A stretch of 64,000 nt of DNA. Source: Haliclystus octoradiatus. Its lineage: Eukaryota > Cnidaria > Staurozoa > Stauromedusae > Haliclystidae. Shown here in pieces: positions 47,443 to 61,400 of the stretch. The DNA lies in NCBI GenBank assembly GCA_916610825.1, contig OU744446.1:11838538-11902537 (forward strand), in the 5' to 3' direction. The first letter of the stretch is position 1, and each line of letters starts with the position of its first letter. The notes below the pieces were generated by a model. It did no database searches and was not told the origin of the DNA. It worked only from the letters and a program-made list of their open reading frames with translations. A program made the translations under genes and the position numbers.

Positions 47443-49230
47443 GATTAACTGCAGTGTTTTGGATTTATAACAGGACTTCATCAATGAATGTTTGACTGTG
47501 TGTCGATCTGATGATTGTGAAAATTGGAATGTATCGTTTACGTTGTGGCCTAAATTTATGTATTCCACGTACACTTAATCAACCAACCCAAATTACATGA
47601 AGATACCATACCATCTGAGTATCCAACGGCTGCTTTTTGATCTAATTAATACAATCCTTTTCAGTCTTCTAAATAAAATGCAATTAGATATAACAAGGTT
47701 TTTAATTAATATATTCACCCGCCCATTTTCAATTCAAGAAAACACCAGACTCCTTTTTAAGGTTTCAGTTATGTAACTCTATATATAAGTAAAATTTATT
47801 TTCTTCATAAAAATATCTTTTGCATTTATCGATTCTTACAATTTCCGCATCTATGTAAAAATATAACCATCCTTAAAATTAGAAAGTTGTTTGGTATAAT
47901 GATAGTTTCAGTACGATGCGTTTATGCTAATATAAATCCTCATTGTTTTATGATATCATTTTGATCTTATCTCAATACTGTATATATAACAGCCTGCTGT
48001 GACGATTTGGAAATGCGTAATCGGCAATACGTATTACGTACGGAAAGTATATAGTTCTATACATTACTTCCCCCGATTCCCTTTTCATGTTTTTCTCAAG
48101 ACACGTTTCAGCCTTTATGTATTATAGTTTCTTTTGTACGCTACACTGATAACTTTTTAGAATAAAACAGATGTTTTTATTGGATCAAAGAAGATATTTT
48201 AACGCAATTAAATGAAAAATTAATAAGATTTAGAAAATTTAAACTGTACTCTTGAACACTGTTTAAAGACACGGACAGACAGATATCTCTTGTTTCCCAT
48301 CATAATTTTGGTTGTTATCGTTTTCTCAAAATAAAATGTATTTTTATTGCCCCAATGACGGTTGATTATCAAATCATGAAATGCCGATGAATATCGATCG
48401 ATGAATATACGAACATTATATGCTTTAAAGAGGTACATTTCGAAAGTTGTCTTAGACACTATAGACTTATAAGTTATAGTAGCTAAAGCCTTTAAATTGG
48501 TCCTTCATTTCGAACATTTATGTACGTTTTTCCATTGAAGACCTTCGCTCCATAAATCTGAGTCCCCGTGATGCCCCTGCTGCAACTGTCCAGATTTTAA
48601 AACTATGTTATTTTAATTGTATATTATATTTTATAGCTTATTTTTAAAAAATTGCAAGGTTTTCGATGTTTAAACTTGATACAATTCAATTTGGATTATT
48701 CTTAATGTGAATTAACAATTTTATTTTCATTTCTAAGTATTATTTGCGATGTGTATAACGCTTATTTGCAAACAATGTTGTAAACGAACTTCAATTAAAT
48801 AAGTAAACGCTTTATCCATAATCTGTCCCGATTCCTTGGTTAGAACATGGCTAGAACTAGATCACTCGTAACTGAGAAACATTTTATAAATGTTTATATG
48901 TACCGCAGGTGTTGCTCAAATACAAGCAGCGATATAAAATGTTCCTCAGTTTAACTTAAATACCCTGATCTAGCAACTTTCCAACTCCTCCCATGGGAGT
49001 TTCCACAGGCAAAGTTATACAATAATTTAATACAATAGTAAAAACTGAAAACAAGCTACTATAACAGTAATGTAACCTATTGTAATCACATTTTCACAAA
49101 ATTCTTCTTAAAGATTCTCAAAGTTTCAATCCTGCAATCTTTTTAATCTTCACTTGAACCCGATTTGAACCCGCATACCCTCTAGTATGCACGCAGAAAG
49201 AAATCTTTTTTACGATTATTCTATCGTAGT
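47443..49230. other. Spacer upstream of astacin gene, nothing recognised
   Basis: AT-rich sequence between the divergent astacin and MED23 genes. It should contain the astacin promoter (minus strand), but no confident element was seen. Short open frames here have no supporting features. Confidence 0.5.
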
Positions 49231-49596
49231 CTAGTCTAGTTTTTTACGAAATCTGTCAATCTGAATTTAGTACCTTCTCCTCGATATCAGAGGATGAACT
49301 TGCTAGCCTAATTGGTAATACAGCTTCAAAGTCCTGCATCCTTGACCCAATACCTGTTTCAGTGCTAAAAAGAATTTCGTCTCGTTTTGGAATAAAGGGT
49401 CCTGTATTGCAATGGTTCAAATCATATCTTACAGATAGAAAGCAATTTGTCTATGTCAATTATGACTGCAAATCCTCATTGAAGAATTTTTACTGTAGAG
49501 TTCCTTAAGGGTGGTTTCTGGGCCCACTTTTGTACCTTTTATATACATCACCTATATAGGTGAAATTTTAAGATCAAATAAGGTGCCTTTTCATCT

Positions 49597-49873
49597 TTAT
49601 CATCATCATCATCATCATCATCATTTATTCAGAACCTGATAAGTTTTACAATAACTTTTTTTCACAGGACTGATTTACGTAATAAAATAGAGAATAAACA
49701 TAAAATAATTGATTACAATAATACATAGATATATGTACAGCTGCAAGGTTAATTAAATACGAAACTTAACAGTTATTAGATGCTGTAATTTTATTGGTAT
49801 TTAAATGCTTCTCAAGGAGACTTTTGAAACTTTTCCTTTTGGAAACCTCCTTCATTGTAGACGGTAGATGCTG
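49597..49873 (-). mobile_element. 5'-truncated LINE insert with (TGA)n tail
   Basis: The minus-strand end CTGAATAAATGATGATG and the peptide SFKSLLEKHLNTN before a stop match the family seen at 3,270-3,770. It interrupts the HLYADD motif of the surrounding LINE, so it is younger than its host. No clear target duplication. Confidence 0.75.
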
Positions 49874-50210
49874 ATGACATACAAATTTTATAACTTTCGA
49901 GATCACTACAGACGGTGATCTTCAGTCTGCTATCTCAAAAATGGAAGTCTTTGTTGCTGAAATTGATCTATGGTAGTCTGCCAACAAATTGAAGCTCAAC
50001 AAGAATAAAACTAAAATCTTAATTATCAGTTCCCGCTTTCGTAATAGCTCGAGTAATATTTCTGTGAAAATTGGCAATGAATGCCATATATCCGTCAATC
50101 TCTGCTGGTAACATTTGTGTCGTCTTTGTTAAACATTTAACCATGACAGAGCACATTAACAAAGTCTACACTACGAAGACCTTAGTACATGCATTTGCTA
50201 CCTCACAATT

Positions 50211-50762
50211 TAGAGGCTAGGCTTGGGCAGCCATTAGAGGTCTGAATAAATTCTGGGCGTCCGATGTCAACACTGACGTTAAGTTAAGACTGTTCAGACA
50301 CACGATAGAGGCTGTTCTATTATATGCATCTGAAACGTGGGTTCTATCAACCTAACTATTGACCCGACTTGACTCAGCCTATGACGCCATGCTTCGGCAT
50401 GTTTTAGGAGTACATTGGCCCAGCTTACTGTCTACTGCTAAACTTAGAAAACTTTCCTCTTCTGCCTCTGCTATTGCTCACCAACGTCAGATGTCTTTTT
50501 TAGGTCACATCAAGAGATCAAAGACGTATGCCCCTCAACCGCTGCATGACATCCTTCATTGGCAACCGAAGGAAATGCTTCGACGGGGCTATGGGAGAGT
50601 AGTAGCTTTTCATAATGTTTTGTATCGTGAATTGTGTTATTTAAAAGCTTCTTTGTCAGCTATGTCTGACCGTGTTTTGTGGCGTTCTTTGTGTAGCAAA
50701 TATGTAAGGCGTAAGAGGGACGGCACATTCCTATAATGTGACTGTCTATACTACTACTACTA
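50211..50762 (+). pseudogene. RTE-like LINE C-terminal fragment nested in CR1-like LINE
   Basis: Reads AWAAIRGLNKFWASD, then LFRHTIEAVLLYASETWVLS, one stop, then RLDSAYDAMLRHVLGVHWP and RQMSFLGHIKR, which is the C-terminal pattern of RTE-type endonuclease-reverse transcriptases. The tail is (ACT)n. CCTCACAATT flanks it on both sides (50,201-50,210 and 50,766-50,775): an 11-13 bp target duplication; removing the insert restores the host frame SQLDHCNS. The 125-aa open frame (50,359-50,736) is a remnant, not a host gene. Confidence 0.85.
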
Positions 50763-51358
50763 CTACCTCACAATTAGATCACTGCAATTCGTTATATCTT
50801 GGCATTTCTATACTATTGATCAAGAAACTGCTATGTGTGCAAAATGCAGCAGCACGACTTGTTACATGTACTCGCAAATATGATCCTATTTCACCAATTT
50901 TAATTGAACTTCACTGGCTTTCCTGTCTGTCAAAGGATTGAGTTCAAGATATTATTGCTTGCTTTCAAATCTCTTCATTGCCTAGCCCCTGTATATCTGA
51001 AAGAATTGTTAGAGGTTTATAATCCTCCAAGACGTCTTCTGCGTTCATCACTCAAAAACAATTAATATGTTCGTTCTAGTAATTTTAAAACTTACGGGAC
51101 CTTGCCTTTTCTGTACCAGCACCGTTATTATGGAATACAATGCCAGAGGATTTGCTGACAATATATTGTTAAAATGAATAGTTAATTTTACTTTTTATTT
51201 TTTAGATTGCTTAATTTTCTAATTTTTTAACTTTTACTTTCTCAGTTCCTTGCAGTTTCATTTAATTTAAATATGTAAAGCACTTAGAGCTTTTTGATAT
51301 AAGCACTATATAAATGTATTATATATATGTATGATACATCTATAAATATATATGCATA

Positions 51359-52445
<1,087 letters not shown>

Positions 52446-55400
52446 ATGGAGACGATCGCCACTAAAACCGTTGAACAGTTAGAAGACCCAACGAAAGTTG
52501 ACTTGCCAACAAGAATGGCGGAGCTGCTGACTGGAATGCTGGTTAGTTAAGTTAGCCTAAGGCCAATGCAATATTTCAAGTTTTATTTGAAGCCTTATTT
52601 CTGTGGCTGATAGACGATCCTTGATACAGATTTACAGTGCTTTTGCTACATTAATTTCTATTTCATTTTGTTGCTGTTCTTTTTAGACTGCGGCTGACTG
52701 AGCTTGAGTTCAATTGATAACTATACTAAACTAGGCCTTAACGTATCGTACAGAAAATAATTTGAATAACAGCAAGTTTCGTCATGAAACACAAATAAAG
52801 CTCAAAAGTAATAGCTGGGCATATTCATCAAACTGTCAACATTTCCAACACCATGAAAATTACTATTATCAACACCATTACTTTATAAAAAAAGTTGCAA
52901 ATAATTTGCAGTCAAAAAGATAGATATGATCCAATGATCCAGTCTGTAGAGTATGGCATAGCCACCCATGAGATAATATTCCAAGCATCTGCAGTCGCTT
53001 GCAATTGTTTTTTCGGGAACCTCATTACCACATTATTTATCTATAGAATATTTATTTATCTATATTAGGGCCTATATATTACAAGTTCTGTTAAAGCGTC
53101 TTGGCCTAGCGGTTGAACATTTCGTAGCCGTCGCTTCTCTTCAAACGGGGATATGATGAAATCCGCAGTGTCTGATAATAAGGTTTAGCTTCCCGGAATC
53201 CTAGAATATTTCAACTTTTTTTCTGAATTTTTTGTTGATATTTGGCCTATCAATGTCATTCTTAGTGTCAGACCCTGATCTTACCTATTTATTTATTTTC
53301 GTCGTTGTCTGTAATTGTTTTATTTTCTATTTTATAGAGATATCAGTCAGTTGAGATTGTTTTCAGTGGGTAAGACAAATATATCTATGTAGGCCTATTG
53401 ATTTTATCTAAGAAGATTTATTAAACCCAAATCTCTGCATGCCAAACTCTGTCATCTCTATAGCCTACCATTTGACAGCTTTCTGAAGTTAAATCTACAT
53501 GTAGCCTACCTTGCCATAATATATTAAGATATTTGGAATAGTTTGCCTGTGAGATAATGCCTAAAGGTGCTTATTTTCTGGCAGTTAAATCTTCTTTAAA
53601 ATTCCATGATAAGATCTAGACATGCTGTCAACTTACTTTAACGTAAAAGATAGGCCTACAGACAAATGTATGTTAGACTAATACGATAATGCAATTTATT
53701 TTGGACAGGTTTCTTGTTTCATCAAAATCTGAGGACGATACTCGACAGAAACATTTTCAAAATGATTTTAAGTCATTATGGTTGTCATTGCAGCAGGTAA
53801 AATCCTAAACATTTGATTTGATATCTGTAGGCCTATTTGCAAAGACATTGCAATCAGCTTTTATAGTTTTGCACTATTACAAGATTGTGTAGACTGTTCT
53901 TTAATAATATATAATAGATAAATTTATTTTCATTTATATACAGTTGAATCCGGCAATAGTTCAGTATCCTAGAAAGGCACACTATTGTATCGGTTTTGGC
54001 AGGATCTGTTATTAGGTGAAATATATATGCCTACATTATTGCCATTATTTTCAAATCATTTTCTAAACAAGGCTAATTAGTGTATTCATTATGATGACAT
54101 GTCCAGCTTCATGATACTCGCACATAATTATATTTGTGTGTAGCCTATGTTGGTTATTATTATATTGCCAGAATTCTATACATCAATTTTCGGACACACC
54201 AGATTTTGATAGATAAAACTTTTGCTTGATAAGGCTTTTTTTGCTTATTTGCATAGCGAAACTCCCCCTGCGAAAAACTGTTCAGTTTTTCATGAACAGT
54301 TCATGAACTTTCCTAAACAGTTCATTAACAGTTCACGCAGGGGTCTTTTCCCACCTAAATTGACCTTAATCATGGTATTTTGAAGATTTTTGTCTTCCAA
54401 AAGGCGATAAATACACTTTACAAATTCAAGTAAATCTGCTGCCTCTAATGTTGTGCTTTAAGTTAGCGAAATTGAAATTTGTTTCTTTGTTCTTATCAAG
54501 GCTCAACAAGATAAAATAGTTCCAATATTTGTTGCATTTGCAAATGCACAAACAACACAAGCAAGAATCACACGCTGTCATGAGTTACTTGAATCACTCA
54601 TTAATTCTGGTGACTTGCCGGCAAGGTTTGTTATATTTATCCTTATCCACGTAAAAGGTGAAATTGAAATTTGTGAATTGTTTTACTGTATTGAGTGCTG
54701 TAAAGATTATGACTTATTGTTTGGTCATTGTACCAATGAACCAAAAAAAAAAAAAAAACCTAGGGGCTGGTACGCAGGCTACACATGTACAGATCCTCAA
54801 GGTTATATTTATTTTGTGTCAAGTACTAGTAATCAAGTCATCTTTTTTCAAAGGTGTATCCTTGTAATTCTATTTGAGAATCCAATCTGATATTATCGAC
54901 GCAATTTCATCATACCTTTTGAGATGTGCACACTAGTGTCAAACCAACTACAATTATATAGGCCTATCATACATTCATTAGCGTTTCAAACTGATCCACA
55001 CAGCCTTAGTAAGGGCTCTATATTTCAACCTTGCGGCTGGGTTTCAATCCATGGCAAAAGCACTATTGGTTGGCAAAAAATACTAACAAAATAACAAACC
55101 AACCGGGTGAAAAAAAGCTGCAAGCTGTTTATGGATAAATGACAAATCCAAAAAATTCCAACCTTCATACTTTTGATTTTTTAATATTGTAAGCTTATTG
55201 CCATATGTCTTGCTGCTATAAATAAAATATAAACTATCGTACGACGTACACATACATTGTATTGAATTGATCCTAAGCATGCAAGTAAATTCAACTGTCC
55301 ACAGTTTACATGCTCTGTGTTAATTAAAATGTTTTAATAATCACTTGAAAAAAACTCGAGTCACGATTGGTGAATTTGTACCACATGTTTAGCAGTTATG

Positions 55401-58400
55401 TCAAGACAACCCACGAGATTCCATGGCAATCACTAAAAGCGTACAGTTATAGGTCTATACCCGCACGTGTGCAGCTATAGACCTATAGCCTACCTGCACG
55501 ACTTTAACCAAAAAGCAAAAATTCAAACGGAGTAAGATTACTTTCATGAACTCGTTAAATGCTTTTTCACAAGAGATGCTTTGAACTGTAATATGTATTT
55601 ACTACTAGCTCTCAGTTTTATTATCAAGCACTCTCTAGTGCAAGTGTAGAGGACTTGTATATTTGTAGGCATAGATATATTTATAGGGGTTTTCTATCAT
55701 AATAATAATATAATAATATCAATAGTGGAATTGTTCCACACCAGTTCTTGGTATACTGTACTGCTCAATGAAATTATTCAGAGCATTTATATAAAATGCA
55801 GAGTCAAAAATGAAACATTCTAGATTTCCGCTACTTCAAGTTTCACACCAGGAGGTGATCATCAGGCAATTTATTTCAACTATCAACTATCTATAGTTGA
55901 AATAAATCGCCTGATGATCACCTTCTGGTGTGAAACTTGAAGTAGTGAAAATCTAGAATGTTTGATTTTTGACTCTCATTTTATATAGGATTTCTATCAT
56001 ACGGATATTTGACAAGATGATTGATCTTTGAACTAGATTACTTTATAATTATCCAATGTTGTTTTGATAATTCTCTGTTTCAGACGTGTTTGTGAAACTC
56101 TTTTGGCAGCTGATTCGTTGCGTTTCTCAAATGAAACTGTTTGGCATTGTACGTTCAAGTTAATTCACAGACAGATTCTGAAATTAGACTACAAAGTATG
56201 TACCTGTCAAGCTAATTCTCTTCAGCATAAACTCAAGACATGTTAAAATCTATGAACACTCCTGTAACATCCAATTAATGAAATTTGTTTTTTGTGAAAA
56301 TGAACTTTTGCATTCATACAATTTCGTTTGAGTTTTCTTTATTTTACAAATTAGATTATCAGTAAACTCAGGTAAGCAACATTTGTTAAGTATAGTTTTG
56401 ATGTTAGTCAAACAATCCAACCTATGGACAGATTTATATTTTTGGGTAATCATGTTTGGCAGAGCCAAGGGGTATAGGGTATGATTCAGAACACCTTACA
56501 ATGATGACTCACCGTTTTTACTTACTTGCTTTATGTTCCTCTCCACTCGTTGATGATATATTTCTCGTACCTCGTATTTCCGTACCCAAGTTTGTAAATA
56601 CTCAAATTTAACTTTGATCAACCATACATCCAAAAGCTAATAAATAAAGAATGTTTAATTATTGTTAATTCTACTATCGAACCACTATTCCGAATCTCTA
56701 CCAAGATGTATAATTTATACTCTCACTGACCGTCGACTCCTTCAAGTTCCATGTTTTTATCGTTATGCTTCAAGGTCCCCAAATACTGTATGTGTAATAT
56801 ATGGTGTTGTTGAAATTAGGAAACATAATTGATCTATAGTTTAATTCAATACCGACACACTAGTATGACAGTGTAAGACAATTTACACATAAATACCAAG
56901 GTGATATTATACGAGGGCATAAAGCACAATAACTTTGGCCGAATTACATACGCTCCTCTGATAATTGACACATCATCTGGTCATGATTGCATAGTATTGA
57001 TATATCTTGAGAATAAGGGTAATTAAACACAGTGAATTCCTGTAAGCTGCCAATTGGTTACAAACTCGGAGAATATGCTTAAATTATATTTAATAAATGT
57101 TAAATAAATACCTGGCTGATTATTGTAGCTCAATATTTGACATCAAAACTTTCACCCTTTGATGCAAAGAACAATAAAGTTGGTAACAACATAACACTTT
57201 GCATTAAGTTAAATTAATATTGAGTCACAAATTTGCCATGAATAAAAGAATGAAAACATAATAAATAATCATCTTGTAATTACCTTGATAAGTGTCCGAT
57301 TTTTTTGCCACACAAAGGAAACATACCACAAAAATGACCAAAGTTATCAATCTCTGAGGTCTTTCCTACTATGAAGTTTAGCGATTCTTTTACTAAGAGA
57401 AAATCCAGCTGACGTTAACATCATATCATTGACGTGGTCTTGACGTGATTTTGATTGGCGGCTTAGATAATTCTACTTCATTCGTTTCGTTTTGCGATGG
57501 TTTTGCTGTTTGCGTTTGTATGATTTATGAAAAGGTATCATAAAGATTTTGATAAAAATAAATGTTTTTAATCTATTGTTAGGGTGTCCCTAAATAAGTA
57601 ATAATTCATTATTTCAAATTTTAAAACTGCTGTGAAGGTTCATGGAACGTCCGATTTCGACATTCCCTGTTTTTTCCACCACAAACGTTTGCGTCGGACG
57701 GACGTAAATTAACATTCAGCGAACGTTCGCTGAACGTTTAATGTTTCCCAGGTGTTGACGTAATCAGTGGCATATTGACCATTAGTTCCTTCCAATTGTT
57801 TCTTCCTGCATATCTGAAAAATATAAAATATAAGTAGATTATCATCATTCTCAACAAATTGTCTAATTAGATGGAAAGTTCAAAGCTTATATTTAAACTC
57901 AACATAAATGAAATGATTCATACACTGTTCATGGAAAAGAGGCCATTTAGGGTTTATGAACTGTTTAGACCTGATAATGTCTTCATGAATAGCTCATAAA
58001 TGTTTGTTAAATTTATGAACTACTGATGAACATGATGAGAACTGTAGATTTATGTTGAAGAAATAAGAAGAACAACGTAGGTTGAATTAATTTGTATATT
58101 TCTTCTTGTAAATAATAATGTTAACTCCAAGTTGACATGTTGATAGTATACTGTACATTAATTTCTCATAGTTATTATTAGGATTAGCTCAGATGGCAGA
58201 GCAACCGAACTTCAGGTCGGATCATATCTGATCGACTGTGGTTCAAATCCCCCTAAGGTCAACTCAGCCTTGACTTTATCTGAAACATCAAATGAGTACC
58301 ATCTGAGGATGGCGGATGGAATGGTCCAGGGCGAATTGCATTGTGATTAGCTGCGGCGCATCGTTGCGCATTGACAATCAAGACGTATCTGCCATGAAAT

Positions 58401-61400
58401 CTGTTGACATTGATCTGCAGTGTCGCGGCTGAGATCAACAAAGAGCGTTTAAAATCATTGCTCTCAGCGAAAAAAGCCACTCATCTAGAAATAGAAGAGT
58501 GGTACGGGTGCCTTCGGTAGGGCGACACCGTCTACATTACTTTATTACTTTATAGTTATTATAGTTATCATTTACTTTTATTATAATGTTTAGATAAATG
58601 CTAGAAGGTGCTAGATCATGCATGGTCATTGTGAGTCATGTGGGGAGTCATGTTGGGAGTCATCCTATGTTCTAGAATGTTCTAGATGTTTCAGGAAGGC
58701 TCCTACAAACAGTCCATGAAGCTCATGAACTTGTTGGGCTGAAAATCACACATTAGTTCACAGACCCTATGGTTTCAGAAAAAACCTAGGGGCTGGTACG
58801 CAGGCTACACATGTACAGATCCTCAAGGTTATATTTATTTTGTGTCAAGTACTAGTAATCAAGTCATCTTTTTTCAAAGGTGTATCCTTGTAATTCTATT
58901 CTCATTATTTGTTACTATTAACTGTGTTGTTGTTGTCATATGTTTTAGGCTGTACGAAGCATATTTTCATTGGTTTTGACAAGAATACGAGATGTTCCAG
59001 ATACTGTTTCATCATCACAAGAATGTCTTGTTGCAGACATTAAAAAGGTAAATTATTTGTTTACATAGTAATGAAAATATTAATCTAAACACAATTTTGA
59101 GATGAGAATTAATCATCATCATCATCATCATTTATTTAAATTCCTTTATATAATTAATAAACGAAAAAATCAGACATCATAGACAGCAAAGACAACATAA
59201 GTACCTTGACATTACTATGAGTTCATTTATAAAGTCATCAAACTAATTTTTTTTATAGTATTTCTCTTTTCTTCTTTCTGTATTACTTTACACGCAGGAT
59301 TTATAAAATAGAACTAGCGAAACTTTCATTATAAGCCTAATATCAAAACGCTGTCAACTGTCAATAAAACGCAAAACAGTACGTAATAGATGCTTGGGAT
59401 CCTATGAGGCACTCAAAAAGCATCAGGAAATCACTTGTATCAGTGACTCTTGATTTTCTCACTCCTTCCCCATGCCTCATGACGCAACACTTGTGTTTAT
59501 ATAATCCATATTGCACAGAAGGTGTTTTAATATTTGTTTTAATATCTCCTTCATGATTTTAAATGTTGCATTATAATCCATTTAGGTTGTTGTTCTTGTT
59601 CTTGACCGCCAGTCTCACATTTTACCTGGATATTTTATTGCTAATGAGGTATATTTTCCTGATGTTTAAATTGATTTAATATTGGATAGGGTTTTTTGTA
59701 GAGATTTTATCATGGTATAATAAAATGTTTCTTAACCTTATCCCATTGATGGGGTTGGCATGTGGTGTTTGGTTGGTGGGAGTGAAGTAATTAAGAGTCT
59801 GTGTTTGACATGCTAACAAACCTGCTACCAGCCCGAGCACCAATCAAATTGATAATTAGTGAAATGAATGATTAGTATAAAAGTACAGTAACTATTTGAA
59901 CTGCAATGAAAATTAAGGTATAGTTTTGGGAGGGAAGAAAGGCTAGCATCTTGGCCATTCCTAGTAGTGTGACCAGGCATGATAATTGCTAGATAAGCTC
60001 AGTCTAGAACATATAGCGGCTAGCAACTACAAAAACGAAGGAAAATACGTGGCTAGCTGGAAAATTTCAATTAGGAATAAATAACTATATCCTTACCTTC
60101 CACCTGATAATTCGACTTCCGTGTGATTGCTTCTTTGTAAGGTCATCACATGCACACCCTCAACAAAGCATGTGTTCAACCAAAACGAGCCAATCACTGT
60201 ATCGACTTTACGAGTTGTTTTCATGTGCAATGAATCTGTTTGCATGCTACTGGCCATATCTATCGTGTAACCCAGGTTGCTTATTGCACTATATGTGCAA
60301 TGGGGGCATTGTCCTCACAATGGATCAAGTTTAATTCAGCCTAATTAATAGTAGCCCCCCAAGCTCCATGTTAGGCATGGGATAATGTTATGCTATGTAT
60401 CATGTGGTGTAAATGCTTGACATATAGGAATGCTTCTGTAAAGGATAGGAAAATTAATTATCACAACTTTTTATTTGATATCAATGAATGGGCTTAGATT
60501 TGGTAAAACAATATTCAATTACTTTAATTTCACTGTACCATTCATCATTTTTGTTTGAGTTTAAGTTTAGTTTCAGCTTTGAACTTTCCATCTAATTAGA
60601 CAATTTGTTGAGAACTGATTAACTTTTTATATTTTTTAGATATGCAAGATGTATCCTGTTGAAAATTTCAAACCTCATTGGGTTAGTCTGTTTTTATTTG
60701 ACATAAATCAAATCCACCCTTAATTGATTTTAATCGACCAAATTTCCATGAACGTGTCATTAGCTGTTCATGAAATAGTTCATGAAAGCTGGCCATTTCA
60801 CGTCTACTAACTACCCACAAACTCTTCAATTTCGTTTATAAATTGTTTATAAACTGTCCATGACGAGTTTGTAAATGTTCCTAGAGACCATTAACTCAGG
60901 GCATTTTTTGCAGGGCAAACCAAGAAACTTTTATTCCACATTAATCTGTTTTATTGATTGACTCAGTAATTTCTTGAAGTAATGAAGAATATCAAAGTCA
61001 CACTTGTGTCCTTTGTCCTTTGCTGCTTGATACCATACCATGTTTTGTCTTATAGGCATTTGGTAAAGAATTTAGTAAATTTGTTGATAGTTTCAAACCA
61101 TTGGCTGGCCTGGTGACTATATCTGGTGAGGCATTAATTAATCACAAATTAAACATTTTAGCCCTGATGTTTAAATGTCAATTATGACATATAATTGTTT
61201 TCATCTTACAGGACGTTCGCATTTACTGCCTGTGATTGGTCACTCTGTTACAACTGCACAAGCATGGAAATTAGATCCTTCCACTCTTCGTTTTCCCCTG
61301 AAAGGTTTATTGCCTTATAATAAAGTAAGTACCCAAAATAACATTGCATTAGAATGTGCCCAATCAACTAAGAATGATCAATTAAATCCTTCTTTTTAAC

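Larger units (their letters stand above)
49235..51360 (+). pseudogene. CR1/L2-like LINE remnant, disrupted by two nested insertions
   Basis: Pieces in order: SISEDELASLIGNTASK and LDPIPVSVLK, then after an internal deletion RFGIKGPVLQWFKSYLTDR, then HLY|ADDIQIL (the catalytic ADD box, split by an insertion at 49,597), then KVYTTKTLVHAFATSQ|LDHCNSLYLG (split at 50,211). It continues NAAARLVTCTRKYD and ends with untranslated TAAGCACTATATAAATG leading into (TTA)n. Stops and frame changes make it inactive. Confidence 0.85.

Noticed and set aside
50359-50736. 125-aa host protein-coding gene
   Set aside because: The sequence matches the C-terminus of RTE-type LINE ORFs, is preceded by an in-frame stop within the same homology, and is flanked by a target duplication.
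57720-57820. A separate minus-strand exon starting ATATGCAGG
   Set aside because: It has an acceptor-like TTTCAG only because it is an inverted copy of the MED23 exon 8 acceptor; similarity ends after a few exon bases.
58181-58260. tRNA gene
   Set aside because: Boxes A and B are present but no acceptor stem, and the sequence continues into a conserved non-tRNA body shared with another copy; it is a SINE head.
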